Notes: a model not told the origin generated them from the sequence alone. A stretch of DNA of 64,000 nucleotides from Clostridiales bacterium (GCA_015056315.1 SVGN01000003.1:62001-126000), one strand, 5' to 3'. Shown: positions 39,337 to 51,280, counted from the stretch's first letter. Translations and numbers: made by a program.

Positions 39337-40026
39337 TCAGCCGTTCTGGGCCAGCTTGCTTTCTTTGAGGGCCAGGAGGCAGGTCTCTTTGCTGCGCTCG
39401 ATGTGCTTTTCCATCAGGGCGGCGAAATTGGGCAGATCCTTCTTCTCCAGATAATCCACCAGCAGGTGGTGCTCCTGGTGGGCGGCGGCGCGGCGGTTCT
39501 CCTTGGCGATGGCCACGGCAGAGAAGCGGCGGATGTATTCATCCTGGCTCTCGATCACCCGCAGGATGCGGCGCTGGCCGGAGATGCCGGTGAGGCGGGC
39601 ATGGAAGGCGCGGGCGGCAGGAGAGAGCTTCTCCACATCTCCGGCGGCATCCAGCACATCCAGCTCGGCCAGCATCTGGCGCAGCTCGGCGATATCGCCG
39701 GGGGTGGCGTTCTCGATGATGTTGGGCAGGGTGAGCAGCTCCAGCGAATTGCGGATGGTGTAGATCTCGTTCACATCCGCAATGGTAAAGGCGCGCACCA
39801 CCACGCCGCGGCGCAGCACGTACTCCACCAGACCATCCCGCTCCAGCTTGCGCAGGGCTTCGCGCAGGGGCGTACGGCTGATGTGCATACGGTCGGCATA
39901 ATCGGTCTCCACGATGCGGGTGCCCGCGGGGATCTCGCCGGTGATGATGGCTTTCTTTAAGGTCTCATAAGCGATCTCGCGAATCGGCTTGCTCTCGGCA
40001 GAGGGCTGCAGGGTCATGTTGTTCAT
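39337..40026 (-). CDS. GntR-family (FCD/FadR-type) regulator
   Basis: IREIAYETLKKAIITGEIPAGTRIVETDYADRMHISRTPLREALRKLERDGLVEY. Confidence 0.93.
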   Translation of the reverse strand: MNNMTLQPSAESKPIREIAYETLKKAIITGEIPAGTRIVETDYADRMHISRTPLREALRKLERDGLVEYVLRRGVVVRAFTIADVNEIYTIRNSLELLTLPNIIENATPGDIAELRQMLAELDVLDAAGDVEKLSPAARAFHARLTGISGQRRILRVIESQDEYIRRFSAVAIAKENRRAAAHQEHHLLVDYLEKKDLPNFAALMEKHIERSKETCLLALKESKLAQNG

Positions 40027-40057
40027 TCGCCGATCTCCTTTGTACTTATTTTGTATT

Positions 40058-40139
40058 TTGTATACAGAGAAATACTAACAAAGGATGGAACGATTGTCAA
40101 GCAATTATGGAAAGGTTTTTGCGGGAAAGTTGTATACAA
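40058..40139 (-). promoter_or_regulatory. gntR promoter with two palindromic operator candidates
   Basis: ttgtatacag 40058..40067 and ttgtatacaa 40130..40139; minus strand TTGACA-17-TAGTAT between them. Confidence 0.65.
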
Positions 40140-40198
40140 AACACCCCCGGCGGTCTTCGGGGCCTTACGCCCTGAGAGACTACCGGGGGTGTATGGAT
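40138..40198 (-). terminator. Large hairpin, likely terminator after phospho-sugar mutase gene
   Basis: acacccccgg ... ccgggggtgt, minus-strand TTTTG tail. Confidence 0.6.
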
Positions 40199-40349
40199 CC
40201 GTTTGCTCATGCCAAAGGGGCTTTATTTCCCCTCCTGCGCCCGCAAAGCGGTCGCAGTTTGCGGGGTGCAGGGGCATCATGCCCCTGCCGGGTTCCCCAA
40301 GGGCAGCGCCCTTGGGCAGGGTTTGGGGCAGCGCCCCAACGCCCCCCTG

Positions 40350-42077
40350 TTACTTCAGCAGCCCCTGCGCCGCAGCGGTCAGCTGGCCCAGCAGTTCCTT
40401 GGCCTTCTGTTCTTCCTTGTCGTTCACATTGACATAGAGCTTGATCTTGGGCTCGGTGCCGGAGGGGCGCACACAGACGAAGTGGCCGCCCTCCATGGCG
40501 AAGTAGAGCACATCGCTGGCGGGGTAATCCAGCTTCCTGACCTCACCGGTGGAGACGGTGGTCTCGGTGCCGCGCTGGATATCCAGCACGCGGGCCACCT
40601 TGACGCCGCCGATCTCGGTGGGCGGGTTGTTGCGGATGCGGGTCATGATCTCGCCCATCACCTTGAGGCCGTCGATGCCGGGCAGGGTGGTGGATTCCAC
40701 GTGCTCCAGATAGTAGCCGTAGGTGGCGAAGATCTCGTCCATCACATCGGTGAGGGTCTTGCCCTGGGTGGAATAGTAGGCAGCGGCCTCGGCGATGAGC
40801 AGGGAGGCGTTTACGCCGTCCTTATCGCGCACGAAGGTGCTGGAGAGGAAGCCGTAGCTCTCTTCGAAGCCGAAGAGGAAGGTATGGCTGCCGGTATCCT
40901 GGAACTGCTGGATCTTCTCGCCGATGAACTTGAAGCCGGTGAGAGTATCGAAGATGCTGATGCCGAAGCCCTCGCAGATGGCCTTGGCCAGCTCGGTGGA
41001 TACGATGGACTTGACCGCCGCGCCGTTGGCGGGCAGGGTGCCCTGGGCCTTCTTGCCGGAGAGGATGTAGTAGAGCATCAGGCAGCCGATCTGGTTGCCG
41101 GTGAGCAGCTTGAAGGAGCCATCCTTCTGGCGCACGGCCACGCCCAGACGGTCGCAGTCGGGGTCGGTGCCGAAGATGGCATCCGCGCCCACTTCGTTGG
41201 CCAGCTTGATGGCCAGGGTGAAGGCGGCGGGATCCTCGGGGTTGGGCACCTTAACGGTGGAGAAGTTGGGGTCGGGGGCTTCCTGCTCCTTGACCACGCT
41301 TACGTTGGTAATACCGATCTCCTTGAGGATACGGCGCACGGGCACATTGCCGCTGCCGTGGATGGGGGTGTAGACGATCTTGAGGTTCTTGCCGGCCTCG
41401 GCCACCACTTCGGGGTTGATGGACAGGGTCTTGACCCGGGCGATGTATTCGTCATCCACCTCGGCATTGCCGATGATGTGCAAAAGACCGGAAGCCTTGG
41501 CTTCTTCTTCGGTCATCAGCTTGGCATCGGTAAACTTGAGGGCGTAGATCTTGCCGGTAACGGCCTCGGCGGCCTCCGGGCCCAGCTGGGCGCCGTCTTC
41601 GCCGTAGACCTTGTAGCCGTTGTACTGGGGCGGGTTATGGCTGGCGGTGATGACCACGCCGGCCTTGGCGTTCAGGTGCCGCACGCCGAAGGAGAGCAGC
41701 GCCACGGGGCGCAGGGCATCGAACAGGTAGGTCTTGATGCCGTTGGCGCACAGCACCAGCGCGGTCTCCAGCGCGAATTCGGTGCTCATGCGGCGGCTGT
41801 CGTAGCCGATGACCACGCCGCGGGTCTTGTTCTCGGCGCTGTCTTCGATGAGGTAATCCGCCAGGCCCTGAGTGGCACGGCGAACGGTGTAGATGTTCAT
41901 GCGGTTCATACCCGCGCCCAGCACGCCGCGCATACCGGCAGTGCCGAAGCTGAGGTCGCGGTAGAAGCGATCCTCGATCTCTTTTTCATCGCCTGCGATG
42001 GACAGAAGCTCCTGATGGGTGGCTTCATCGGCGGCAAAATCGTTGAGCCATGCCTGATAATTCTCCCGGTAGCTCAT
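40350..42077 (-). CDS. Phospho-sugar mutase (phosphoglucomutase/phosphomannomutase family)
   Basis: LSFGTAGMRGVLGAGMNRMN, ITASHNPPQYNGYKVYGEDG, GTDPDCDRLGVAV, VRPSGTEPKIKLY. Confidence 0.93.
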   Translation of the reverse strand: MSYRENYQAWLNDFAADEATHQELLSIAGDEKEIEDRFYRDLSFGTAGMRGVLGAGMNRMNIYTVRRATQGLADYLIEDSAENKTRGVVIGYDSRRMSTEFALETALVLCANGIKTYLFDALRPVALLSFGVRHLNAKAGVVITASHNPPQYNGYKVYGEDGAQLGPEAAEAVTGKIYALKFTDAKLMTEEEAKASGLLHIIGNAEVDDEYIARVKTLSINPEVVAEAGKNLKIVYTPIHGSGNVPVRRILKEIGITNVSVVKEQEAPDPNFSTVKVPNPEDPAAFTLAIKLANEVGADAIFGTDPDCDRLGVAVRQKDGSFKLLTGNQIGCLMLYYILSGKKAQGTLPANGAAVKSIVSTELAKAICEGFGISIFDTLTGFKFIGEKIQQFQDTGSHTFLFGFEESYGFLSSTFVRDKDGVNASLLIAEAAAYYSTQGKTLTDVMDEIFATYGYYLEHVESTTLPGIDGLKVMGEIMTRIRNNPPTEIGGVKVARVLDIQRGTETTVSTGEVRKLDYPASDVLYFAMEGGHFVCVRPSGTEPKIKLYVNVNDKEEQKAKELLGQLTAAAQGLLK

Positions 42078-42363
42078 GGGGGTGGCCTCCTATACTGTTT
42101 TCGGTTGCGTAGCGCAGGCAGGTGCCTGTACGCCTGTTTATTCGTATACCATTATAACGGATATGCGGCTGTATTGCAAATGATTTGTTGCGGGGGTGGG
42201 GGGATACGGCAAAAGCACTCCTGTTGCTGCAAGTGCGTATGCTTCATCCCCCCCGCTTTCTCCCCCACACCTTGACCACCCCAGCCTTCATGCGCTATAA
42301 TATCAGTTAGAAACCAACCTTACGTAACCCCATAAGCACATCAACACAAGGAGGAACCTTCCC

Positions 42364-43419
42364 ATGAGCATATCCGCACGCCCCTTTGACAAGACCCCCG
42401 ACGGTCAGCAGGTGACCGAATTTATCCTGACCAACAAGCACGGCGCAAGCATCAGCGTGATCGACTTCGGCGGCTGCCTGCGCAACATCATCGTCCCGGA
42501 TCGCAACGGGAACCTGGCCGACGTGAACCTGGGCTTTGACGATGTGGACACCTACGACGGCAAGAGCAACTCCATGGGCGCGCTCATCGGCCGGGTGGGC
42601 AACCGCATCGGCGGCGCCAGCTTCCAGATCGACGGCGTTACCTATGACCTGTTCAAGAACGACGGCGAAAACAATCTGCACAGCGGCCCCAAGGGCGTTG
42701 ACCGCTATGTGTGGGCCAGCGAGACCATCGAGGGCGAGGGCTGGGACAAGCTGATCCTGACCCACACCACCCCCGACGGCGACTGCGGCTTCCCCGGCAC
42801 CGTGAACATGGAAGTGACCTACTCCTGGAACGACGAGGGCGAGCTGGGCATCCACTACTTCGCCACCACCGACAAGACCACCCTTGTCAACATGACCAAC
42901 CACGCCTACTTCAATCTGGACGGCCACGACACCCCCGATGTGCGGGATCTGACTCTGCAGATCAATGCCCCCGCGGTAAACGAAGTGGACGACGGCCTGA
43001 TCCCCACCGGCGTGCTGCTCAAGAGCGAGACCCTGCCCTACGGCTTTGCCACCGAAGCCCGGGTGGGCGATGTGCTGGCCCTGACCGACGTGATCCCCGC
43101 CATGAAAAAGTGCGGCGGCGTGGACTTTAACTACTGCGCCGGTCACGACAAGGAAATGAAGACCATTGCTATTCTCAAGAGCCCCAAGACCGGCCGCGTG
43201 ATGGAAGTGATCACCGACCAGCCCGGCGTGCAGTGCTACACCGGTCAGGGCCTCAACCACACCGGCAAGGGCGGCGTGCACTACGGCAAGTATGCCGGTC
43301 TGTGCCTGGAGACCCAGCACTACCCGGATGCCATCCATCAGCCCCAGTTCCACAGCATCGTGCTGCGCCCCGAGGATACCTACGACACCACCACCATCTA
43401 CAAGTTCTACGCTGAATAA
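42364..43419 (+). CDS. galM: Aldose 1-epimerase
   Basis: GRVGNRIGGASF, NLHSGPKGVDRYVW, NHAYFNLDGHD, GLCLETQHYPDAIHQPQF. Confidence 0.92.
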   Translation: MSISARPFDKTPDGQQVTEFILTNKHGASISVIDFGGCLRNIIVPDRNGNLADVNLGFDDVDTYDGKSNSMGALIGRVGNRIGGASFQIDGVTYDLFKNDGENNLHSGPKGVDRYVWASETIEGEGWDKLILTHTTPDGDCGFPGTVNMEVTYSWNDEGELGIHYFATTDKTTLVNMTNHAYFNLDGHDTPDVRDLTLQINAPAVNEVDDGLIPTGVLLKSETLPYGFATEARVGDVLALTDVIPAMKKCGGVDFNYCAGHDKEMKTIAILKSPKTGRVMEVITDQPGVQCYTGQGLNHTGKGGVHYGKYAGLCLETQHYPDAIHQPQFHSIVLRPEDTYDTTTIYKFYAE

Positions 43420-43430
43420 GCCTGCAGAAA

Positions 43431-43489
43431 GCGGCAGGGATACGGAAGGGCCCATCCCCCTTTTCCCGTATTCCTGCCGCGCTTTTTTC
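43431..43489 (+). terminator. Intrinsic terminator after galM
   Basis: gcggcagggatacgg...cccgtattcctgccgcgctttttt. Confidence 0.8.
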
Positions 43490-43521
43490 ACCGCATCCAC
43501 CTACAAAGGAGGGCTTGACCC

Positions 43522-44568
43522 ATGGCATACGAGACCCAGAAGCTGCTCACCCCCGGCGACCTTTTGGATGAGAAGGGACAGCTGGCCCAATGCGGCTGGG
43601 CACCCGCCCTTGTGCGCCAATACGACCGCAAAGCCATCAAAGCCGGTAAGCTGCGCATCAAGGAATGGGATTACTACTGCATCACCGGCAGGGAGTGCGT
43701 GCTGTGCCTGACCATTGCCGATAACAGCTACATGTCGCTGAGCAGCGTCAGCCTGCTGTTCCCCGACAGGTGCACACAGATCCAGAAAAGCATGATGAGC
43801 ATACTCACCCTCGGCAGGTTGAAGCTGCCCGCCACCAGCGCCTTGGGCGATGTAAAGGTGCAGGGCAAGGACTACACCCTCTCCTTTACCAACGACGGGC
43901 AGAAGCGCGTGCTGGATGTGCATCTGGAGGATTTCAACGGCGGCAGGCCCCTTACCGCCCACGTGGAGCTGACCCATGAGCCCCGGGACAGCATGGTCAT
44001 CGCCACGCCCTTTGCGGGGCATCCCCGGCATTTCTACTACAACCAGAAGATCAACTGCCTGCGGGCCAGGGGCGATGTATCCTTCGGCGGGGAGAGCTAC
44101 ACCTTCTGCCCGGAGACCGATATGGCTGTGCTGGATTGGGGCCGGGGCGTGTGGACCTACGCCAACACCTGGTACTGGGGCAGCCTGAGCACCGTGCTGC
44201 CGGACGGCAGAACGCTGGGGCTGAACCTGGGCTACGGCTTCGGCGATACCACCGCCGCCACCGAAAACGTGCTGTTTGTGGATGGCGTCGCCCACAAGCT
44301 GGAGCATGTGCTGTTCCAGATCCCCAAAAGCGTGACCGGCAACGATGATTTTCTGAAGCCCTGGCACATCCGGGATAATCACGGCAGACTGGATCTGGTC
44401 TTTGAGCCGCAGCTCGACCGGGCCGACCTCACCTCTGTACTGGTGATCGAAAGCGACCAGCACCAGGTCTTTGGCCGCATGACCGGCAAGGCCGTGACGG
44501 ATGCGGGCGAGGAGATCTTCATCGACCATGCGCTGGGCTTTGCGGAGAAGGTGAAGAACCGGTGGTAG
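43522..44568 (+). CDS. DUF2804 domain-containing protein
   Basis: FNYNQKINCL-type region, DWGRGVWTYANTWYWGSLS, LNLGYGFGDTTAATENVLFVDG. Confidence 0.82.
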   Translation: MAYETQKLLTPGDLLDEKGQLAQCGWAPALVRQYDRKAIKAGKLRIKEWDYYCITGRECVLCLTIADNSYMSLSSVSLLFPDRCTQIQKSMMSILTLGRLKLPATSALGDVKVQGKDYTLSFTNDGQKRVLDVHLEDFNGGRPLTAHVELTHEPRDSMVIATPFAGHPRHFYYNQKINCLRARGDVSFGGESYTFCPETDMAVLDWGRGVWTYANTWYWGSLSTVLPDGRTLGLNLGYGFGDTTAATENVLFVDGVAHKLEHVLFQIPKSVTGNDDFLKPWHIRDNHGRLDLVFEPQLDRADLTSVLVIESDQHQVFGRMTGKAVTDAGEEIFIDHALGFAEKVKNRW

Positions 44569-44637
44569 GCCTGCCGGGCGGGTACGGGAACTGCCGCAGG
44601 ATGAACGCGAAGGCTCGATGAAAAATGAGATAAGGCA

Positions 44638-44667
44638 AGGGGCTGTTGCGTTGGCAACAGCCCCTCA
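44638..44667. terminator. Hairpin after DUF2804 gene
   Basis: aggggctgttgcgttggcaacagcccct. Confidence 0.6.
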
Positions 44668-44968
44668 ACTCGTCAAAAAACTCGCCTGCGGCGACTTTTT
44701 CGACGACTTTTGCACCGTTTGCCTAGGAGCCTGCGGCTCCCCGGGCGGCAAACGGCGATAGGAATCCCTTGCTGCGCAAGGGTTCCGAAGCCACCGGAAG
44801 GGTGAGCGAAGCGAACCGAGGCGCGAGGACAGTGCGAAGCACTCCGCAGAGCCGAAGCCCGAAACCAACCGAAGGTTGGGTTTGGGCCGCAATACATGCC
44901 GCTGGTTTCGGATTGGCAATCGGAGGGCTGCGGCCCTCCGATACCTCTGGAGCTTTTTCGACAGCCTA
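44667..44968. repeat. E3-type element with divergent interior (~300 bp)
   Basis: Left end caactcgtcaaaaaa, right end ctttttcgacagcc resemble E3 TIRs; interior has several hairpins and no credible ORF. Confidence 0.5.
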
Positions 44969-44970
44969 AG

Positions 44971-45132
44971 GGGCTGTTGATAAACCCATACTTATCGAGC
45001 AGAGCCGCACATCTTGCACCTTCGGTGCTCGCTGTGCTTGCAGGAAAACGCTGCGGCGTAAGGACTGTGGGCTCTGCCCACACCCGGCAGGGGGATGATC
45101 CCCCTGCACCCCGCACTTTGTCGACAATCTGA
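44971..45132 (+). repeat. E3 MITE-like element, copy 1 (~162 bp)
   Basis: ctgttgataaaccc..tttgtcgacaatctga; interior nearly identical to 62521..62684 inverted. Confidence 0.75.
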
Positions 45133-45172
45133 AGAGGGGCCGGTGGAGAAAATGGCCCTCGGAGGCAACCCC

Positions 45173-47782
<2,610 letters not shown>

Positions 47783-47852
47783 ATGAGCAGCCTCCTTTGA
47801 TCTGACGAAATAGGCTTTACACGTGGGGGAAGGTCTATGGGAAGGATCGCTT

Positions 47853-47906
47853 TCTGACTTTCTTTGACCTTCGACCTAAGTATAGCACTTTCCGGTAGCT
47901 TGTCAA
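47853..47906 (-). promoter_or_regulatory. clpB promoter with CtsR-type operator
   Basis: Minus strand TTGACA-16-TATACT followed by GGTCGAA GGTCAAA GAA AGTCAGA. Confidence 0.8.
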
Positions 47907-48007
47907 GGGCAGGGCAGAAAAAAACGCCGAACGGACTAAAACCCGTGGCAAATACAGGGAAGACCGTTTTTTCGCTGTATTATGCCCGAAAAGGCAAAAA
48001 TTTTTCT

Positions 48008-48035
48008 TTGCCAAAGCGGAAAAGTGCTGTATAAT
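48008..48035 (+). promoter_or_regulatory. Promoter candidate for CofE-like gene
   Basis: ttgcca - 16 bp - tataat. Confidence 0.5.
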
Positions 48036-48098
48036 AGGTCGGGAAAAAACCAAACGGGTGTTTTCCGTTAACTCTTTTTCCCTAAGGAGTGGTTTTTC

Positions 48099-49295
48099 AT
48101 GAGCCGTATGATCGGAACTGTCTCCATGGGCGTGCGTGCGCCTATCATCCGCAAAGGTGACGACCTGGCCGCCATCGTTGTGGGCGCCATTCAGAGCGCC
48201 ATCGACGAAGGCAGCATCACCCCCCGCGACCGGGACGTTGTAGCCATGACCGAGGCCATCGTGGCCCGTGCACAGGGTAACTACGCCAGCGTAGATGCCA
48301 TTGCCAAGGATGTGCGCCAGAAGCTGGGCGGCGAGACCGTGGGCGTTATCTTCCCCATTCTCAGCCGCAACCGTTTCGCCATTTGCCTGCGCGGCATCGC
48401 CAAGGGTGCAAAGAAGATCGTGCTGATGCTGTCCTACCCCTCCGACGAAGTGGGCAACCACCTCATCGATTGGGATCTGATGGACAAGAACAACGTAGAC
48501 CCCTACAAGGATGTGCTCTCCGAGGAGCAGTACCGCGCCATGTTCGGCTACATCAAGCACCCCTTCACCGGCGTGGACTATGTGGAGTACTACGGCAACC
48601 TGATCCGCGAGTGCGGTGCTGAGTGCGAGATCATCTTCGCCAACGACCCCCGCGCGGTGCTTGCCTACACCAAGAACGTGCTCAATTGCGACATCCACAC
48701 CCGCCAGCGCACCAAGCGCCTTCTGAAGGCCGCCGGTGCCGAGCGCGTGTTCGGCCTGGACGAGATCCTCACCGCACCGGTGGATGGCAGCGGCTGCAAC
48801 CCCAAGTACGGCCTGCTGGGCTCCAACAAGTCCACCGAGGATATGATCAAGCTCTTCCCCCGCGAGTGCCAGGGTCTGGTGGAGGATATCCAGAGCCGCC
48901 TGCTGGCCATCACCGGCAAGCACATCGAGGTAATGGTCTACGGCGACGGTGCCTTCAAGGATCCCGTCGGCAAGATCTGGGAGCTGGCCGACCCGGTGGT
49001 CTCCCCCGCCTACACCGCCGGTCTGGAGGGCACCCCCAACGAGCTGAAGCTCAAGTACCTGGCCGACAACGATTTTGCCGCCCTCAGCGGCGAAGCCCTG
49101 CGGGATGCCATCAAGGGCGCGATCCAGAAGAAGGATGGCTCCAGCCTGGTAGGCAACATGGCCGCCCAGGGCACCACCCCCCGCCGCCTCACCGACCTGA
49201 TCGGCTCCCTGTGCGACCTGACCAGCGGCTCCGGCGATAAGGGTACGCCTATCGTGTATATCCAGGGGTATTTCGATAATTACACCAACGATTGA
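48099..49295 (+). CDS. Coenzyme F420-0:L-glutamate ligase-like (CofE family) protein
   Basis: IVGAIQSAIDEGSITPRDRDVVAMTEAIVARAQGNY; family recalled, not searched. Confidence 0.75.
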   Translation: MSRMIGTVSMGVRAPIIRKGDDLAAIVVGAIQSAIDEGSITPRDRDVVAMTEAIVARAQGNYASVDAIAKDVRQKLGGETVGVIFPILSRNRFAICLRGIAKGAKKIVLMLSYPSDEVGNHLIDWDLMDKNNVDPYKDVLSEEQYRAMFGYIKHPFTGVDYVEYYGNLIRECGAECEIIFANDPRAVLAYTKNVLNCDIHTRQRTKRLLKAAGAERVFGLDEILTAPVDGSGCNPKYGLLGSNKSTEDMIKLFPRECQGLVEDIQSRLLAITGKHIEVMVYGDGAFKDPVGKIWELADPVVSPAYTAGLEGTPNELKLKYLADNDFAALSGEALRDAIKGAIQKKDGSSLVGNMAAQGTTPRRLTDLIGSLCDLTSGSGDKGTPIVYIQGYFDNYTND

Positions 49296-49374
49296 TTGCA
49301 CGTCCGCCCCGTCTGTGGGGGCCGGGGGTTGCGCAAAGCGCCCCCCGACTCCCACAGGCGGGGCGTTCGCGCTT

Positions 49375-49538
49375 GGAGCGGGTCTCGAGTTCCGCGGCTT
49401 AAAGGGGAAGGGTCCCTTCCCTGCCACCGCCACTTGCTTGGATGCACGTTCGACCCGCCTGTTGGCGGGTCGCTCGCGCCAGGAGCGGGTCTCGAGTTCC
49501 GCGGCTTAAAGGGGAAGGGTCCCTTCCCTTCCCCACGC
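49375..49538. repeat. ~48-bp direct repeat, period ~116 bp
   Basis: ggagcgggtctcgagttccgcggcttaaaggggaagggtcccttccct twice. Confidence 0.85.
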
Positions 49539-49701
49539 CGCTTGCTTGAGGGCCCGTCCTCGCGTGTGGCTGCTCGCTTCGCCCGCCCGCTTCGCGGTCG
49601 GGCGGCTCACTGCCCCACGCTGCGTTGCGGGCCCCGTACAACCGGAGCTTGGCTGCCGACTCCTCAGGTTCCCTCCTTAGAGGGGCCTCGCCCCCCTTGA
49701 C

Positions 49702-49755
49702 AGGCTCCCTCTTTAGAGGGAGCTGGCTGCCCTTCAGGGCAGACTGAGGGTGCCG
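49702..49755 (-). repeat. SP-I repeat
   Basis: aggctccctctttagagggagctggctgcccttcagggcagactgagggtgccg. Confidence 0.9.
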
Positions 49756-49846
49756 TGAGAGGCCAATTTCGAATAGCGAACAGCACTGTCTTCCCCGTGT
49801 TGGGTGGGCGGTGTTGCTTTTTGTGGAAAAGGGGCTTGGGTGTAAG

Positions 49847-49899
49847 CGGCACCCTCAGTCAGGCTTCGCCTGACAGCTCCCTCTAAAGAGGAGAGCCTT
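49847..49899 (+). repeat. SP-I repeat (one-base-inserted second hairpin)
   Basis: cggcaccctcagtcaggcttcgcctgacagctccctctaaagaggagagcct. Confidence 0.85.
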
Positions 49900-49980
49900 T
49901 TGGAGGTGGATGCTGCCGTGAGTAGTCTGCTCCACCCAGCTTGGGTATAGCGCATTGCTGCGGGCGGTGCCCGACTGCGC

Positions 49981-50035
49981 AGGCTCCCTTGCTAAAGGGA
50001 GCTGTCGGCGTAGCCGACTGAGGGATTCAACTCCC
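49981..50035 (-). repeat. SP-I repeat (divergent)
   Basis: aggctcccttgctaaagggagctgtcggcgtagccgactgaggga. Confidence 0.8.
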
Positions 50036-50094
50036 AAACGCAGTTACCTTTCACCGCCATGGCGGGGTACTCTGCCCGGGGTTTGGCTGTCCCC

Positions 50095-50160
50095 GGAATC
50101 CCCCCGTCACGGCTTCGCCGTGCCACCCCCCTTTGGCAAGGGCGGGCTGCAGAGGTGGGT
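50095..50160. repeat. SP-II double-hairpin repeat
   Basis: ggaatccccccgtcacggcttcgccgtgccacccccctttggcaagggcgggctgcagaggtgggt. Confidence 0.75.
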
Positions 50161-50212
50161 GCTGCCGGGTGGGGTCTGCGTTACCCGAGGTGGGTATGGC
50201 GCATTGCTGCGG

Positions 50213-50245
50213 TTGGCTGCCCTTCAGGGCAGACTGAGGGTGCCG
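50213..50245 (-). repeat. Truncated SP-I repeat (first hairpin only)
   Basis: ggctgcccttcagggcagactgagggtgccg. Confidence 0.75.
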
Positions 50246-50357
50246 TGAGAGACCTGTAACAAATCCTCATCCTCCCCTGCCCGCATTTGTCCTTTTCCGC
50301 ATCCTGTGCTATACTATCCCCATCGATCGCATCAAACCGAAAAGGAAGTGACCCCTC

Positions 50358-51089
50358 ATGCAGCCGGATCGTGGCCTCCGTGAGATCATCTACAAGCGCA
50401 AGTCCACCCGCAGCTATACCGGCGAGCCTGTGCCGCAGGAAACGCTCGATGCCATCCGCAGCTATATGGCGCGGCTGGTGCCGCTGTTTGCGCAGATCCC
50501 TGTGCAGATGGATATCCTCCCGGCAGAGGAGGTGCGCTGCATGCAGCCCTGGAAAACGCCTCACTTCATCGCCGTAAGCACCGAGGACAGCCCGGATGCG
50601 CTCATGAATGTGGGCTTTATGCTCCAGCAGATGGATCTCTACATCCAGTCCCTGGGGCTGGGAGCCTGCTGGGTGGGGCTGGGCAGGCCCCGCAAGGCGC
50701 TTTCCGACAGCCTGCCCCACGCCATCCTCATGCCCTTCGGCGTGGCGGCAGAGCCGGTCTGGCGGGAGGAAAAGAACCAATTCAACCGCCGCACCCCCGA
50801 CGAGATCGCCGATCTGCCCGACCTGCGGCTGGAGTGCGCCCGTCTGGCCCCCTCCGCCACCAACTCCCAGCCCTGGTACTTCCTCCACCAGGGGGAGCAG
50901 CTGCACGTGTATCAGGTGGTGCAGGGGCCCCTGAAGCGCATGACCCTTGGCAAAATGAACTGCATCGATATGGGCATCGCCCTGTGCCATCTGGCCATTG
51001 CCTGCGATGGGGAGTTCACCTTTACCCGCAGCGAGGCCGCACCGCAGCAGGAGGGGTACACCTACATCGGCACCGTTCCCGTGCCCTGA
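50358..51089 (+). CDS. Nitroreductase family protein
   Basis: REIIYKRKSTRSYTGEPVPQETLDAI; second half APSATNSQPWYF. Confidence 0.82.
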   Translation: MQPDRGLREIIYKRKSTRSYTGEPVPQETLDAIRSYMARLVPLFAQIPVQMDILPAEEVRCMQPWKTPHFIAVSTEDSPDALMNVGFMLQQMDLYIQSLGLGACWVGLGRPRKALSDSLPHAILMPFGVAAEPVWREEKNQFNRRTPDEIADLPDLRLECARLAPSATNSQPWYFLHQGEQLHVYQVVQGPLKRMTLGKMNCIDMGIALCHLAIACDGEFTFTRSEAAPQQEGYTYIGTVPVP

Positions 51090-51101
51090 GAGCCGTTAGC
51101 A

Positions 51102-51131
51102 TTGACTAACAGCCGTTTCCTCTGCTACACT
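51102..51131 (+). promoter_or_regulatory. Promoter candidate for riboswitch-mntP transcript
   Basis: ttgact - 18 bp - tacact. Confidence 0.5.
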
Positions 51132-51142
51132 CCCCCTGCACC

Positions 51143-51229
51143 AATGAGGGAGTAGCAAGCGCACACCGTGCGTAGCAAGTTCAACATACTGGCCAAAAGC
51201 CTGGCTTGCTTTCAATTGCGAGACTCATG
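51143..51229 (+). promoter_or_regulatory. yybP-ykoY (Mn2+) riboswitch aptamer
   Basis: atgaGGGAGTAGC ... GCGAGACtcat arrangement directly upstream of mntP. Confidence 0.85.
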
Positions 51230-51280
51230 CGTAACTGCCGAGCTATGCATGGAGTCTGCCCTTTCATCACAAAGGCATTC

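Noticed and set aside
49296-49700. 134-aa ORF downstream of the CofE-like gene
   Set aside because: Translation simply follows the 48-bp direct repeat and GC-rich inverted repeats; no RBS
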